A stretch of DNA of 64,000 nucleotides, taken from positions 119,824 to 183,823 of the forward strand of contig NZ_VULO01000005.1 of the NCBI RefSeq assembly GCF_009696615.1, given 5' to 3'. Below are positions 54,570-63,692 of this stretch, one piece after another; positions within the stretch are counted from its first letter, which is position 1; the number at the start of each line of letters is the position of its first letter. The notes beneath the pieces were generated by a model that had not been told where the DNA came from, made no database searches, and saw nothing but the letters and a program-made list of their open reading frames with translations. The stretch comes from Scrofimicrobium canadense. Lineage in GTDB: Bacteria; Actinomycetota; Actinomycetes; Actinomycetales; Actinomycetaceae. Both the position numbers and the translations under genes were made by a program.

Positions 54570-55484
54570 ATGAATGCTGGTCGCTATGCCCCTTCTCCTT
54601 CGGGGCCACTGCATCTGGGGAACCTGCGCACCGCGCTTATTGCCTGGGCATTGGCACGTCAAACTGGGCGGTCCTTCTTTCTTCGCATAGACGACATTGA
54701 TCCGGGACGCGATGGTGCAGCAGATCAGCAAATACGGGAACTTGAGAGATTAGGCATTGACTGGGATGGCCCAGTCTATTATCAGGCGAAGAGACGAGAA
54801 CTCTACGAAGAAGTCTTATCTGACCTACAGCAACGCGGTCTGGTTTTCCCATGTTTTTGTAGCCGAAAGGATATTCGCGAGGCTACACGAGCTCCGCATA
54901 TGCCGCCGACTCATTATCCGGGGACTTGTCTTCGTCTCACTGACGGTGAACGTAGAGAAGCCATGCTATCCGGAAAGACTCCCGCGCTGCGACTCAAACC
55001 CAGTGTGACGCAATGGTCCATTGATGACGACTTCGTGGGGCGCTTCACCGGTCCTGTCGATGCTTTTGTGCTTCGCCGCGGCGACCTATGGCCCGCCTAT
55101 AATCTTGCCTCTGTTGTTGATGACATAGATTTAGGTGTTGACCAAGTGGTTAGAGGAAATGACCTCTTGTCCTCTTCTCCGGCACAGGCTTATCTTACAA
55201 GTCTCATTTCCGATCATCCTATGACCTATGTGCATGTCCCATTAGTCCTGGGGCCTGGCGGACAGCGCTTAGCGAAACGTGATGGGGCTGTCACAATGGA
55301 AGATTGTGAAGATTTAGGATTATCTACAAAGGCAGTGTTCACAATGTTATCAGCATCTCTTAATGTGCCCGATTGTGATACTTCAAAGGACTTTATAAGG
55401 CGATTTGATCTAAATAAGATTTCTGCAAAGCCTATGAGGATAATATTCGAAAAGACCGGCATTCCCTATATGAATAGGGCTTAA
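54570..55484 (+). CDS. gluQ: Glutamyl-Q tRNA(Asp) synthetase
   Basis: ATG 54570 (MNAGRYAPSPSGPLHLGNL) after GGGAGA; earlier in-frame starts to 54510 lack support. 304 residues, the length of the truncated GluRS paralogue YadB/GluQ. HIGH-like PLHLGN, zinc-site CFCSRKD with HYPGTCL, KMSKS-like RLAKRDG, and no anticodon domain. It attaches glutamate to queuosine of tRNA(Asp). Divergent from metN. Confidence 0.93.
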   Translation: MNAGRYAPSPSGPLHLGNLRTALIAWALARQTGRSFFLRIDDIDPGRDGAADQQIRELERLGIDWDGPVYYQAKRRELYEEVLSDLQQRGLVFPCFCSRKDIREATRAPHMPPTHYPGTCLRLTDGERREAMLSGKTPALRLKPSVTQWSIDDDFVGRFTGPVDAFVLRRGDLWPAYNLASVVDDIDLGVDQVVRGNDLLSSSPAQAYLTSLISDHPMTYVHVPLVLGPGGQRLAKRDGAVTMEDCEDLGLSTKAVFTMLSASLNVPDCDTSKDFIRRFDLNKISAKPMRIIFEKTGIPYMNRA

Positions 55485-55694
55485 GTCCCACTCAGTTACC
55501 GATCACCCGAAGTCAACGACCGTATGGTCAATATAGCGATTTGGATTATTGCGACTTACGGGTGTCATCGGTAAGCTAATGACGTCGCTACGCATTCGCA
55601 ACGGTGTTGGATTACCGATCTTACGGTGTACGTGAATGGGGGACTCCCGTAATATTTGCTGGTTTGGGGACCGGCCCGACTTGGAGGAGAACGT

Positions 55695-56438
55695 ATGGGT
55701 AGGCCGAAAATATACGATGATACTTTGCGTGATCGTCTTATTGAGGAAGCCACAAGGATGCTGAAGGATGAGGGGTATCAGGCAGTTTCACTGAGAACTC
55801 TCACGAAAAATGCTGGTACCTCGACTAATGCTGTGTACACGTTATTTGGTTCCAAAGAAGCGTTGATTTCTGAAGTCATTGTGCGTGATTTGGACCGTAA
55901 AATGGCACTATCGTCAGAACGGGGTGAGCATTCATGTCCGTTGGCACAGCTGATGTACCTGGCGGGATATTACCGGTGGCGGGCACTGCTTGATCCAAAG
56001 ACTTTCCGCGGAATTTTTGCCGCCAATAAGGATATTCGCCGAGGTTCAACTGTTTTGGGGCGCATTCATCCAGATATGCAAAATCTGGAGGTACGGGTTT
56101 TGGGCAGGTTTAGAGATGCCGCAAAACTTCTAGGGCAGGATTGTGAGCTTCCTGATGAGCAAGCATCTGAATTGGGCGCGTGCTTTTGGGCAGCGGTTCA
56201 CGGGCTTATTACTCTTGAGCTTGAAGGAATGCTGGAACAGAATGTTGCCGATGTCCCTGCGCTCTACCAGCAAACTGTCTACGGAATCTATTTAGGCTGG
56301 TGCACAGGAAAGATTGATCAGCTTCCTGACAGGGCGAAAGAAGCCTTCGAGGAGGGTGCAAGGGATGCTGAGTGGCTGGAGTCATCTCTTGAAGAAGAGC
56401 GGCATCCAATCGCGTCGACAGCTAAAGGAAATGCTTAG
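55695..56438 (+). CDS. TetR-family regulator
   Basis: ATG 55695 (MGRPKIYDDTLRDRLIEEA) after GGAGGAG. 247 residues. The helix-turn-helix VSLRTLTKNAGTSTNAVYTL, then FGSKEALISEV, is of the type with a VYxLFGSKEAL signature. The long C-terminal effector domain ends in an acidic tail. No adjacent structural gene in the same direction, so its target is not evident. Confidence 0.9.
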   Translation: MGRPKIYDDTLRDRLIEEATRMLKDEGYQAVSLRTLTKNAGTSTNAVYTLFGSKEALISEVIVRDLDRKMALSSERGEHSCPLAQLMYLAGYYRWRALLDPKTFRGIFAANKDIRRGSTVLGRIHPDMQNLEVRVLGRFRDAAKLLGQDCELPDEQASELGACFWAAVHGLITLELEGMLEQNVADVPALYQQTVYGIYLGWCTGKIDQLPDRAKEAFEEGARDAEWLESSLEEERHPIASTAKGNA

Positions 56439-56618
56439 TTTGGAAGTGCCTGCAGGACTTCTCTGCTGAGCTTCTTGGTTCTCTCATGATAGGGGCGTTT
56501 CTCGGCAGCATGGCATGTGGTGTCGAGAGCTCGACTCAGTGGGTGATTCTCGTGTCAACTGTGTGACATGTTTGAAATGTAGAAATGCGGCGGCATGCGA
56601 CGAGAATGCTGATTGCGC

Positions 56619-57026
56619 TCACCACACATATTTGAGCGCACGAAGAGTGCCAAATACGCTATCGCAGGTGATAAGTGTGAGCGACTCAAGAATTGCTTGA
56701 GAAGCAAGCATTCGATCGAATGGATCCTTGTGCTGCCACTCCATAGATCCGGCGACCATTGCATGGTGGTCCGTAATCGGCAGTCGCTGCACACCTAACT
56801 GGTTGAGGTAGTCTGAGTACCCGGCAATGAGGAAGTCTGCTTGTGGCAACTTTCCAAGACGCTGTTTTGTGCCTATCTCCCATGCAGATGCTGGAGACAC
56901 ATATAGTACAGAGTTCCTATCCTCGATGATGCGGTACGCATTTTTTCCTAGGCGACTCGGCTCTGTCAGTGCCCAGAGCAGAGTGTGTGTATCAAGGAGA
57001 TACAAGACTCTAACCTTCCCATGCAT
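56619..57026 (-). CDS. PIN-domain toxin of a Phd/PIN pair
   Basis: 135 residues from ATG 57026; a TTG at 57005 would give the usual LYLLDTHTLLWAL start. PIN acidic residues in LLDTHTLLW, AWEIGTKQRLGKL, WQHKDPFDRMLASQA and LITCDSVF are all kept. It is the Sll0205-like subtype with Asp-Pro-Phe-Asp-Arg. Cleaves RNA and is neutralised by the antitoxin upstream, with which it overlaps by 17 bp. Confidence 0.88.
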   Translation of the reverse strand: MHGKVRVLYLLDTHTLLWALTEPSRLGKNAYRIIEDRNSVLYVSPASAWEIGTKQRLGKLPQADFLIAGYSDYLNQLGVQRLPITDHHAMVAGSMEWQHKDPFDRMLASQAILESLTLITCDSVFGTLRALKYVW

Positions 57027-57270
57027 TCAGTTCTTCGATTGGTAAAGCATCGAAGAAAGAGTCAGGGACCGGGTAATTCACGAAGCCTAGAGGCCGTTTA
57101 TCGTCATATTCGATGGCGACCAGCCGCGCAACAGGCTTATCAGCGCGCGCGATGACGTACTCTTGTCCCTCTTCCACCTCGGTAAGAATGGCGGAAAGGT
57201 GGGTTTTTGCCTGTTGAACTTTCACGGTCTTCACATTCAAGACAGTAACAGTAGGAAAAAGGTAAGTCAA
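57010..57270 (-). CDS. Phd/YefM-type antitoxin
   Basis: 86 residues as drawn from TTG 57270; the likely start is GTG 57234 (VKTVKVQQAKTHLSAILTEV), giving 74 residues. The N-terminal Phd fold binds DNA and the C-terminal YPVPDSFFDALPIEEL tail blocks the toxin. First gene of the pair. Confidence 0.85.
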   Translation of the reverse strand: MTYLFPTVTVLNVKTVKVQQAKTHLSAILTEVEEGQEYVIARADKPVARLVAIEYDDKRPLGFVNYPVPDSFFDALPIEELNAWEG

Positions 57271-57729
57271 GGGGGTTGGTCAATGTTGGTTTATCTTGGT
57301 AAAGGCCTGTGAGGACGCGGAAAGAGCTGGCTACTATGCTTGGCAGCGTGCCCTTCCCGGGGCCGTTTTGCGCTTGCTGAGCAGGTGGCTTGTCAGATCA
57401 GAGATCAAAGCCGCACCAACCGGAGTACTCGGTTTCGGATTGGCGGAGCAATCTCCTTCTGTGCGGTTTAGTAAACCCCGGAATAGAAGTGAGTGGCCCT
57501 AATTGCCGATACTCCTCCTTGACAGCGTGAATAGCCGTAGTTACACTACCAGCGACTGGACTAAATAGGTTTAGTAATGCCGCAGCGTAGGCGGTAGTGA
57601 CACTTTCAGGCAAGGGCGGCTGATGATTAACCAAGGCATTTCACCTTACGTGCGTGGTTGCAGTGCGTAAGAATCACAGCTTCAAAGGTGAAGGCATCTT
57701 GCCACAACTGAACTTAGAGAAAGAACAAT
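57271..57729. other. Intergenic region without recognised gene
   Basis: Small open frames on both strands lack ribosome sites and family motifs. It should contain the promoter of the large surface protein. Nothing else stands out. Confidence 0.5.
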
Positions 57730-60700
57730 ATGGGGAAGAGAATCAGAATACGTACCGCGATCGTTACTGCTATTGTTGGCTCTTTAGTAGCTGTAAGTCC
57801 TGCTATTGCAGTGCCACAAGAACAGGCAAAAGATGTAAAAGTGGCGCAATACCCTTCGATCCCACAACCGAGTACGGGCAGTTTTGATTGGGCACAGCGA
57901 GCCCGTGATTATGACGCATTCGTCTATGACTGGACTGATAGGGGGGTTTATTCCACGATTCGTGAAGACGCAACCGCTCTGAATATGGAAGATGGGGAAA
58001 CCACCTACAAGATGCCCGCATACTATGGTGACAGCCGTACTATTGCAGAATCGGGTGACGGCTCTCAAGAAGCGGTAACTCAAATAGCCTCCGTTGTTGG
58101 AGCTACCTTGGTTGGAATAGATAAGAGCAATCAAGACGGTTACAACTATGTAGACATGCTCCGCACCTTCTATCATCCAGAGACCGGGATTGCCATGAAT
58201 ACGCCTGCTGGTGAAGATAACTCGCCAGGATCGAAATCAATTTGGTATACAACGACGGCAAACGTCTTGTATTACATGATGGGATCGCTTTATCCAAATG
58301 CGACAGACATGGACACAATTTTGCGCTCAATCGCAGACCAATATTACGAAATGCTTGAGGCGCTAGGCAAGAGCAACGCCAATCTCGACTTTCAGGACTA
58401 CGACTTTGCCAATGAAACTGTGACAAAAGGACGCCTCGAAGGAGGAGAAGCCGCTGCAGGTGCTGCAGCGATCCTGCTATGGGCAAACTCAAAGTTCGGG
58501 GATGCAAAGTATCTAGAAGGCGCCATCTGGGCAATGGATTCCCTTGAAAACGCGGGCAAAAACTTGTATTACGAAGTTCTCGTACTCTTCGCCCCGTATA
58601 TCGCGGCCAGGCTGAATGCGACAGAAAACACGGACTATGACGTGTCGATGTATCTAAATTGGCTAATGGGGGGTTCATCTGCCCGAAGAAGCTGGGGTAC
58701 GTTAGCAGATACGTGGGGCGGAATAGACGTCTATGGGCTGTCAGGATCACTAACAGATTGCGGTCCTAAGGGGTGTGGAGACGGAAAATCAGGATACGCA
58801 TTTGCGATGAACTCGTTCGCCACCCCTTTACTAGCCGCCACCGCGAAATATGATTCCCGGTATGCGAATGTAATTGGGAAATGGATGGCAAACGTCAACC
58901 ACGCAGCGCGTTACTTCTATGCGGATCAAATGAGCGCAGATCAGCAGTACTGGGGTGATCGTTTCATAAACGATGAGGCCAACGTGATTGCCTACGAAGG
59001 GCTGACGTCATCGGGGAACGCAGGAATTATGGCTCTGGGTGATGTACCTGACCGTTCCACAAACTGGGGTGTCGGGTCTGATGCCACAAGTCTAGGGCTC
59101 TATGGTTCCAGTTGGGTCGGATTTATGGGCGCGGCCTTGAGTGATACCGGCACCGAGAACGTCATTGGCGTTGACCTAAACGTACTTGATTTTTTTGGCG
59201 ACAATTATTACCCCACTTCGCTCTACTACAACGGGAATAGTGACGACGCTGAAGTGACAGTCAACGTCGGAGAGAGCCCCGTTGGGCTCTATGATTCGGT
59301 ATCAGACACCGTGATCGCCGACGGAGTATCAGGCCAAGTGAACATTTCGGTACCCGGTGAAGGCTCCGTGGTGTTGGTGACGATTCCGTCAGGTGCTACC
59401 AGGGTAGAAAAAGGAAACGAGGTTACATTTGACGGCCTTCCGGCGGGGTGGAATCGCAATACCGACCGGGATATCGCCCGCGACGCCGTATCAGTAGTTG
59501 CTTCCTCGACCAAGGATGGATTTGATGCGAATAGTGTTATCGACGGAACCCCGGAAACAATGTGGGAATCGTCAGAAGTAGACAATCAGACGGTCACCGT
59601 TGATTTAGGTAAGATCACCGACGTTGCGGAGGTGCAGCTGTTGTGGGGACCCATGGCCGCAAAAGACTTCACAATCTCAGTTTCTAGCGACAACCAGACA
59701 TGGATTGACATTGCCACGCAGACCGAGGGGTTTGGCAAGCGTTCGAAAGTTTCTTTCGTTCCAACGCGTGCGCAATATGTCAAGTTATCTTTGGATGAGC
59801 CAGTGGTGCCAGGGGCTAGTGGCTATTCACTGAGAAGCTTCGAAGTTAGGCAAGTTAGTGACAACCCAGACTTAGCTCTCGGTAAGACTGCCAATGCTTC
59901 TTCAGTACAAAACAGTAACCAAAACCTTCCAGCGGCAGTAACTGATGGTGATCCACTTACGCGTTGGGAGTCAGCTACTTCTGACCCCCAGTGGATACAA
60001 ATTGACCTGGGTGAAAGCCAACAGATTGGATCGGTGGTTGTTGCTTGGGAGAAGGCTGCTGCTAAGGAGTATCAGATCTCCGTCTCAGATGACGCCAAAG
60101 AATGGGCGGTGGTGGAACACGGAGAAAACGCCTATTCTCCGATCACGGTGACTTCAGATCTTCCTCAGGGGACGTCAGGTCGCTACCTGAGAGTTACTGG
60201 TACGTCGAGATTGACCAAATACGCTTACAGCATCTATTCGATTTCGGTATATGGGCCAGGAAAGGTCGAGACAGTCAATCCCGATGGCAGTGCTGAAGCA
60301 AAGCAGCCAAGCATTTCGGTAGGTGCGTCCGAAACTGGAAAAGAAAGGGCCACAACCCAAAAAAAGACAGCGTATCTTGTCAAAGGTCAGGGGTACAGTC
60401 CTAACGCGGAGGTTACCAATAACTGGACGTGCACAGGAGAAGAAATCGGGACAGACACGATCATCGCGGATCCTGAGGGAGCTTACAGTTATGAAATTCT
60501 AGTATCTGCCTCCAATAGTTGTTCGCTGCGTGCCACCGACACGTATGGTGCAAGCGCGACACTGGGGGATATCGAATTCAAGGTGGATGCCACAGAAGAA
60601 GAGAAACCTGAGTCTGGCGGAGGCGAGTCTGGCGGAAGCGAGTCTGGTGGAAGCGAGTCTGGCGGAAGCGAGTCTGGCGGAAGCGAAAAGGGGCGTACAG

Positions 60701-60831
60701 ACGCAGAGCCACAGACTGATCTGGCAATAACTGGATCCACCGCGTTGATAATAGGACTATTGTCCGTTGTGTTGTTGGTGGTTGGCGGACTTGCTCTCCT
60801 TACTAGATACAAAAGAATAGAACGCGGATAG
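57730..60831 (+). CDS. Surface glycan-binding enzyme-like protein, LAITG-anchored
   Basis: 1,033 residues; ATG 57730. Signal peptide (AIVTAIVGSLVAVSPAIA). The catalytic-like region (about 40-520) is helical with aromatic blocks (YDWTDRGVYSTIREDA, MLRTFYHPETG, GGEAAAGAAAILLWANSKFG) as in (alpha/alpha)6 enzymes; no catalytic family identified. Two F5/8 type C (CBM32-like) modules follow at about 587-707 and 713-840 (VIDGTPETMWESS, AVTDGDPLTRWESA). Then an Ig-like domain, an ESGGS repeat linker, and the sorting signal LAITG (about 997) plus membrane helix. LAxTG is typical of class E (housekeeping) sortases. Likely acts on host glycans (inference). Confidence 0.85.
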   Translation: MGKRIRIRTAIVTAIVGSLVAVSPAIAVPQEQAKDVKVAQYPSIPQPSTGSFDWAQRARDYDAFVYDWTDRGVYSTIREDATALNMEDGETTYKMPAYYGDSRTIAESGDGSQEAVTQIASVVGATLVGIDKSNQDGYNYVDMLRTFYHPETGIAMNTPAGEDNSPGSKSIWYTTTANVLYYMMGSLYPNATDMDTILRSIADQYYEMLEALGKSNANLDFQDYDFANETVTKGRLEGGEAAAGAAAILLWANSKFGDAKYLEGAIWAMDSLENAGKNLYYEVLVLFAPYIAARLNATENTDYDVSMYLNWLMGGSSARRSWGTLADTWGGIDVYGLSGSLTDCGPKGCGDGKSGYAFAMNSFATPLLAATAKYDSRYANVIGKWMANVNHAARYFYADQMSADQQYWGDRFINDEANVIAYEGLTSSGNAGIMALGDVPDRSTNWGVGSDATSLGLYGSSWVGFMGAALSDTGTENVIGVDLNVLDFFGDNYYPTSLYYNGNSDDAEVTVNVGESPVGLYDSVSDTVIADGVSGQVNISVPGEGSVVLVTIPSGATRVEKGNEVTFDGLPAGWNRNTDRDIARDAVSVVASSTKDGFDANSVIDGTPETMWESSEVDNQTVTVDLGKITDVAEVQLLWGPMAAKDFTISVSSDNQTWIDIATQTEGFGKRSKVSFVPTRAQYVKLSLDEPVVPGASGYSLRSFEVRQVSDNPDLALGKTANASSVQNSNQNLPAAVTDGDPLTRWESATSDPQWIQIDLGESQQIGSVVVAWEKAAAKEYQISVSDDAKEWAVVEHGENAYSPITVTSDLPQGTSGRYLRVTGTSRLTKYAYSIYSISVYGPGKVETVNPDGSAEAKQPSISVGASETGKERATTQKKTAYLVKGQGYSPNAEVTNNWTCTGEEIGTDTIIADPEGAYSYEILVSASNSCSLRATDTYGASATLGDIEFKVDATEEEKPESGGGESGGSESGGSESGGSESGGSEKGRTDAEPQTDLAITGSTALIIGLLSVVLLVVGGLALLTRYKRIERG
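60610..60684 (+). repeat. Five 15-bp tandem repeats (ESGGS linker)
   Basis: Units GAGTCTGGCGGAAGC repeat five times (two with one substitution) inside the surface protein gene. Copy number may vary by slipped-strand pairing and remain in frame. Confidence 0.85.
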
Positions 60832-60983
60832 AAGTAACGAATATTAGCTTGATTGTGGGGTCTGATTTTGGACTTGCTAAGTGGACGAGCGCTGCAGGTT
60901 TTCGGTTGATATATCTGCACAAGCCAATTTCGCAAAGATTACGTTCAAAGTCAGGCCCCAACGCGACCAACCTTTAAGCTCAG

Positions 60984-61568
60984 TTGGAAGGTGACGCCCC
61001 GCACCACCCCCGTCAGTTCAGAGAATCGACAAATTTGCACAAGAAGCTGACTGTAGTCGCGGCCTTACCCATCATGGTCGCAGGACACCTCCAGGTGGAC
61101 GTGGAAGGCTGGCCCGCCCACTGGTTACACGAAACACTCTGGCTCTACCCAGAAACCTTCTGGCACGCCTGGGAAGACTGGGAGCAGTTCACCACCGAGC
61201 TATCGCAAGCTCATGGCACCGTAGCGCGCCTGTGTGGCCGCAGCGCTGTCACCGTGCGCCTCTGCCCCCAGTGCGGCGGCAAAGTCAAAGCCCACATGAC
61301 CCATGACGGACAAGCCACAAAGGGTGTGTGCGCTGGGTGCGGAGCGTCGTTTGACCTCACCAAAGAAGACTGGGACGCTGCCCTCATCGAACGACTCCGT
61401 AGCCCGAAAATCAGCCGCAACGTACTCGTCACCCGGGCCCAGCTGAAAACCATCTGGCCGAAGCTCGACGGCAGGAAACTCCACGTCTGGATCGGCCGTG
61501 GCAGGGTTCAAAAGGAAGAAGGCCGTTATTGCCTCGCCGACATCAACAGTTGCCTAGAGCGCAAGTGA
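60984..61568 (+). CDS. Zinc-ribbon phage-type protein
   Basis: 194 residues; the frame opens at a TTG and the true start may be within it (for example near ATG 61074). A four-Cys zinc ribbon, CPQCGGKVK with CAGCGASF (about 95-130), follows a Trp-rich segment (LHETLWLYPETFWHAWEDWE). The C-terminal part (TRAQLKTIWPKLDGRKLHVW) looks like a winged helix reading DNA. Similar zinc-ribbon proteins are common in actinophage genomes. First gene of the phage-like region. Confidence 0.65.
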   Translation: MEGDAPHHPRQFRESTNLHKKLTVVAALPIMVAGHLQVDVEGWPAHWLHETLWLYPETFWHAWEDWEQFTTELSQAHGTVARLCGRSAVTVRLCPQCGGKVKAHMTHDGQATKGVCAGCGASFDLTKEDWDAALIERLRSPKISRNVLVTRAQLKTIWPKLDGRKLHVWIGRGRVQKEEGRYCLADINSCLERK

Positions 61569-61608
61569 AAGCTAATGTTGTCGCTGAGGGGTATTTGGTG
61601 TCCCTAAA

Positions 61609-61974
61609 TCAGTCAACTAGCTGCGATACCCTCCCCCGGGAAACACCCATGATCGCCGCAGAATCCGTGACAGACAACCCTTTCGCCCTCAAACGCCGCA
61701 CAGCCTGGCGGGAAAGCTCAGCTGCTCTCACTGTCGCTTCAGAGGCTTCCCTGGTCGCTTCGCGCGCCTGCATCACTAGATCCCATTCGGGAATATCTGG
61801 TACGACGGTGATAGACCAATCAGAGTGATCTACCTCTGGATATGTCGTATCCAAATAGTCGATCACTTGCTGGCGCGCCTTGTCTAACGTTCTGACCTGA
61901 GTGTGATGGTCTCGGTCGATTTCCAACTCCCAACCGCCATCCCACTTGGTGGCGGTCACCTCGATCTCACTCAT
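61609..61974 (-). CDS. hicB: HicB-like antitoxin with DNA-binding end
   Basis: ATG 61974 (MSEIEVTATKWDGGWELEID); the longer frame to 62241 is antisense overlap. 121 residues: a HicB-like beta sheet (WDGGWELEIDRDHHTQVRTL), a helical linker and a C-terminal helix-turn-helix (SVTDSAAIMGVSRGRVSQLV). Its start overlaps the HicA stop as ATGA. It should neutralise HicA and autoregulate the operon. Confidence 0.82.
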   Translation of the reverse strand: MSEIEVTATKWDGGWELEIDRDHHTQVRTLDKARQQVIDYLDTTYPEVDHSDWSITVVPDIPEWDLVMQAREATREASEATVRAAELSRQAVRRLRAKGLSVTDSAAIMGVSRGRVSQLVD

Positions 61975-62162
61975 GCTTGACTCCTTTCGATAGCTTTCAG
62001 TGCGTCGCGTACAACAGCTGGGGACACGACGCGCGCTTGGGTGATGGTCACCGTGACTGAGCCGTTGCGCCACACCTCGTGGTCGCCTTTGCCTTGGCGC
62101 GAGGTGAACCCGGCAGCTTCGAGCTTCTTGGCTAGTTCGCGGTATTTCATCGGCTTCGTCAT
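61971..62162 (-). CDS. hicA: HicA-type mRNA-interferase toxin
   Basis: 63 residues; MKYRELAKKLEAAGFTSRQG then GDHEVWRNGSVTVTI, with the catalytic-type His (GDHEVW) of HicA and the small dsRBD-like fold. Usual order hicA-hicB with 4-bp overlap. The start ATG 62162 lies 6 bp after a strong -10 box, so its mRNA is probably leaderless. Confidence 0.9.
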   Translation of the reverse strand: MTKPMKYRELAKKLEAAGFTSRQGKGDHEVWRNGSVTVTITQARVVSPAVVRDALKAIERSQA

Positions 62163-62168
62163 AACTAT

Positions 62169-62198
62169 AGTATAGCCCCCCTAGATAGACAATGTCAA
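62169..62198 (-). promoter_or_regulatory. Sigma-A promoter of hicAB, leaderless layout
   Basis: TTGACA (62198-62193) and TATACT (62174-62169) with an 18-bp spacer. Transcription would start at about the A of the hicA ATG. Confidence 0.75.
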
Positions 62199-62249
62199 GG
62201 CAGGGTAGACACTTTCCGAAATGGGTGCCAACCACATACACTGATACTT

Positions 62250-62897
62250 ATGAAACGCATCGGCGCATCCCTCACCGCAATACTGTTGGCACTCACACTC
62301 ACCGCATGTGACGATACTGACTCGGGCACAACACAATCAGCTGAAGTTATTCAATCTGAACCGCAAGCCTCCAATCAAGTAGGCGAGCTGCTCACAATCG
62401 CAGAGGCTAACCTTGAGCTCGAAGGATACGAAGTTGAAGCCGTATCCGATGACGGAAAGATGATCCTCGATAAGGGCAACTGGACCGTCATCGAACAAAA
62501 ACAGAACGACAATCAAGTCCTTCTTACCGTCACGAAAAATGAGGAAACAAAGAGCGAAGATGCTCCCCCTGCCGAAGAACAACCAGCCGAAGAACCCGTC
62601 CCGGCTGCACCTGCTACTGAATCTAAACCGGAAGAAGTAACAAATTCGCAAGGTCTAGACCAATACGGCGCTGTACATGCATGCGGTGACATCTGGGAAA
62701 CCGCACTTAAGAATGAATTTCCCGCATCGAAAGTCAAGCTACACACGCTTGCCGGAATTCTCGCAGCGACACTTGATGAAGATGATACATGGTTCATAAA
62801 AATTGAAGCCAGTGTTGACAAGAACACACTTAACGTTGAATGCAGCGTTGGAGGTTCCCTAGACCAGCCAGAGGCAGTGCCGCTCAACGTTTACTAA
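62250..62897 (+). CDS. Secreted lipoprotein, unknown function
   Basis: 215 residues; ATG 62250. Lipoprotein signal with lipobox LTAC (Cys20). Two globular parts flank a Pro/Glu/Ala-rich linker (EDAPPAEEQPAEEPVPAAPA): a short first part (ELLTIAEANLELEGYEVEAV) resembles the Ltp/PASTA-like fold of DUF-type phage lipoproteins. Divergent from hicA. Phage lipoproteins with such signals often give superinfection exclusion (inference only). Confidence 0.7.
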   Translation: MKRIGASLTAILLALTLTACDDTDSGTTQSAEVIQSEPQASNQVGELLTIAEANLELEGYEVEAVSDDGKMILDKGNWTVIEQKQNDNQVLLTVTKNEETKSEDAPPAEEQPAEEPVPAAPATESKPEEVTNSQGLDQYGAVHACGDIWETALKNEFPASKVKLHTLAGILAATLDEDDTWFIKIEASVDKNTLNVECSVGGSLDQPEAVPLNVY

Positions 62898-63001
62898 GAA
62901 AAGCGCGGAAGTGCGCCCAAGGGGACGCAGCTCCACACACAAATACAAGACCTTCACTGTTTATCAGCCATACCTGAAAACCTATTCAGGAGGATGACAA
63001 C

Positions 63002-63298
63002 GTGAGTGTGAAACAGGCTAGCAGTCGCAACGGGCGTGGCCACCGCGCATACCGAAGACAACAAGCAGCCCTCAAAGCAAGGGTCAAACGGCTCAACCTT
63101 CCCTGTTACTGGTGCGGGCAACCTATCGACACAGACCTCCCTGGAACAGAGCGCATGAGTTTCACCGCAGACCACCCTGACGCGCTCGCCAACGGCGGCA
63201 GACTCGTAGGCCAACAACTTCAACCAATGCACCGCTCCTGCAACAGCCGCAAAGGCAACCGCGAAGACATCGACCTCGAAGGATGGGCTGCCAGCTAA
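63002..63298 (+). CDS. HNH endonuclease, phage type
   Basis: GTG 63002 after AGGAGG. 98 residues. LPCYWCGQPID and MHRSCNSRKG form the zinc pairs and FTADHPDALANGG the HNH core (Asp-His with Asn). HNH proteins of this length sit before terminase genes in phages and aid DNA packaging. Its stop overlaps the next start (TAATG). Confidence 0.9.
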   Translation: MSVKQASSRNGRGHRAYRRQQAALKARVKRLNLPCYWCGQPIDTDLPGTERMSFTADHPDALANGGRLVGQQLQPMHRSCNSRKGNREDIDLEGWAAS

Positions 63299-63438
63299 TG
63301 ATCACCACGACACTAGTCCAACACCGAGAACAAGCACTCCACCGATGGGCCACAAGTCAAACGAAAACGAACCGCCTACGCCTCGCCTGGTGGGACACGC
63401 TCCTTGACATCTGGACCCTCAACGGACGGCGCCGCTAA
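63298..63438 (+). CDS. Small phage-type protein
   Basis: 46 residues from ATG 63298, coupled to the HNH stop. It is basic and Trp-rich (LRLAWWDTLLDIWTLNGRRR) and no family was recognised. Its overlap with the HNH gene supports it being real. Confidence 0.6.
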   Translation: MITTTLVQHREQALHRWATSQTKTNRLRLAWWDTLLDIWTLNGRRR

Positions 63439-63554
63439 CTCCCACCCCCTAAAAATCCAGGGCCCCGCCTGCTGCCAACCTCCCGCGCGGCTCGAGGCAT
63501 TTTTCTCCCCGCAGTTTTCTCCGTGTGCTCCATTTGTGCGAGGAGGTGCTCGGC

Positions 63555-63692
63555 ATGCCTCGTAAGCCCTCCCCATGTGGGACGGAAGCCGCGTATAAAC
63601 GCCACTTGCGACACAAGGAAGAACCCTGTGACTCGTGCCGTGAGGCTCACCGCGATTTGCAGCGATCGAAGCGCGCAAACAAGAAACTGAGG
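63555..63692 (+). pseudogene. Phage small Cys/His protein, cut by IS3 element
   Basis: ATG 63555 after AGGAGGTG. MPRKPSPCGTEAAYKRHLRH and EEPCDSCREAHRDLQRSKRA is a small actinophage-type protein with Cys/His pairs. The sequence continues into the IS3 end (from TGGACCCCGTTGG) so its C-terminus is replaced. Confidence 0.7.

Noticed and set aside
57398..57634. 78-residue minus-strand frame in the gap before the surface protein
   Set aside because: No ribosome site or family match; the internal SVTTA repeat is too short to be meaningful.
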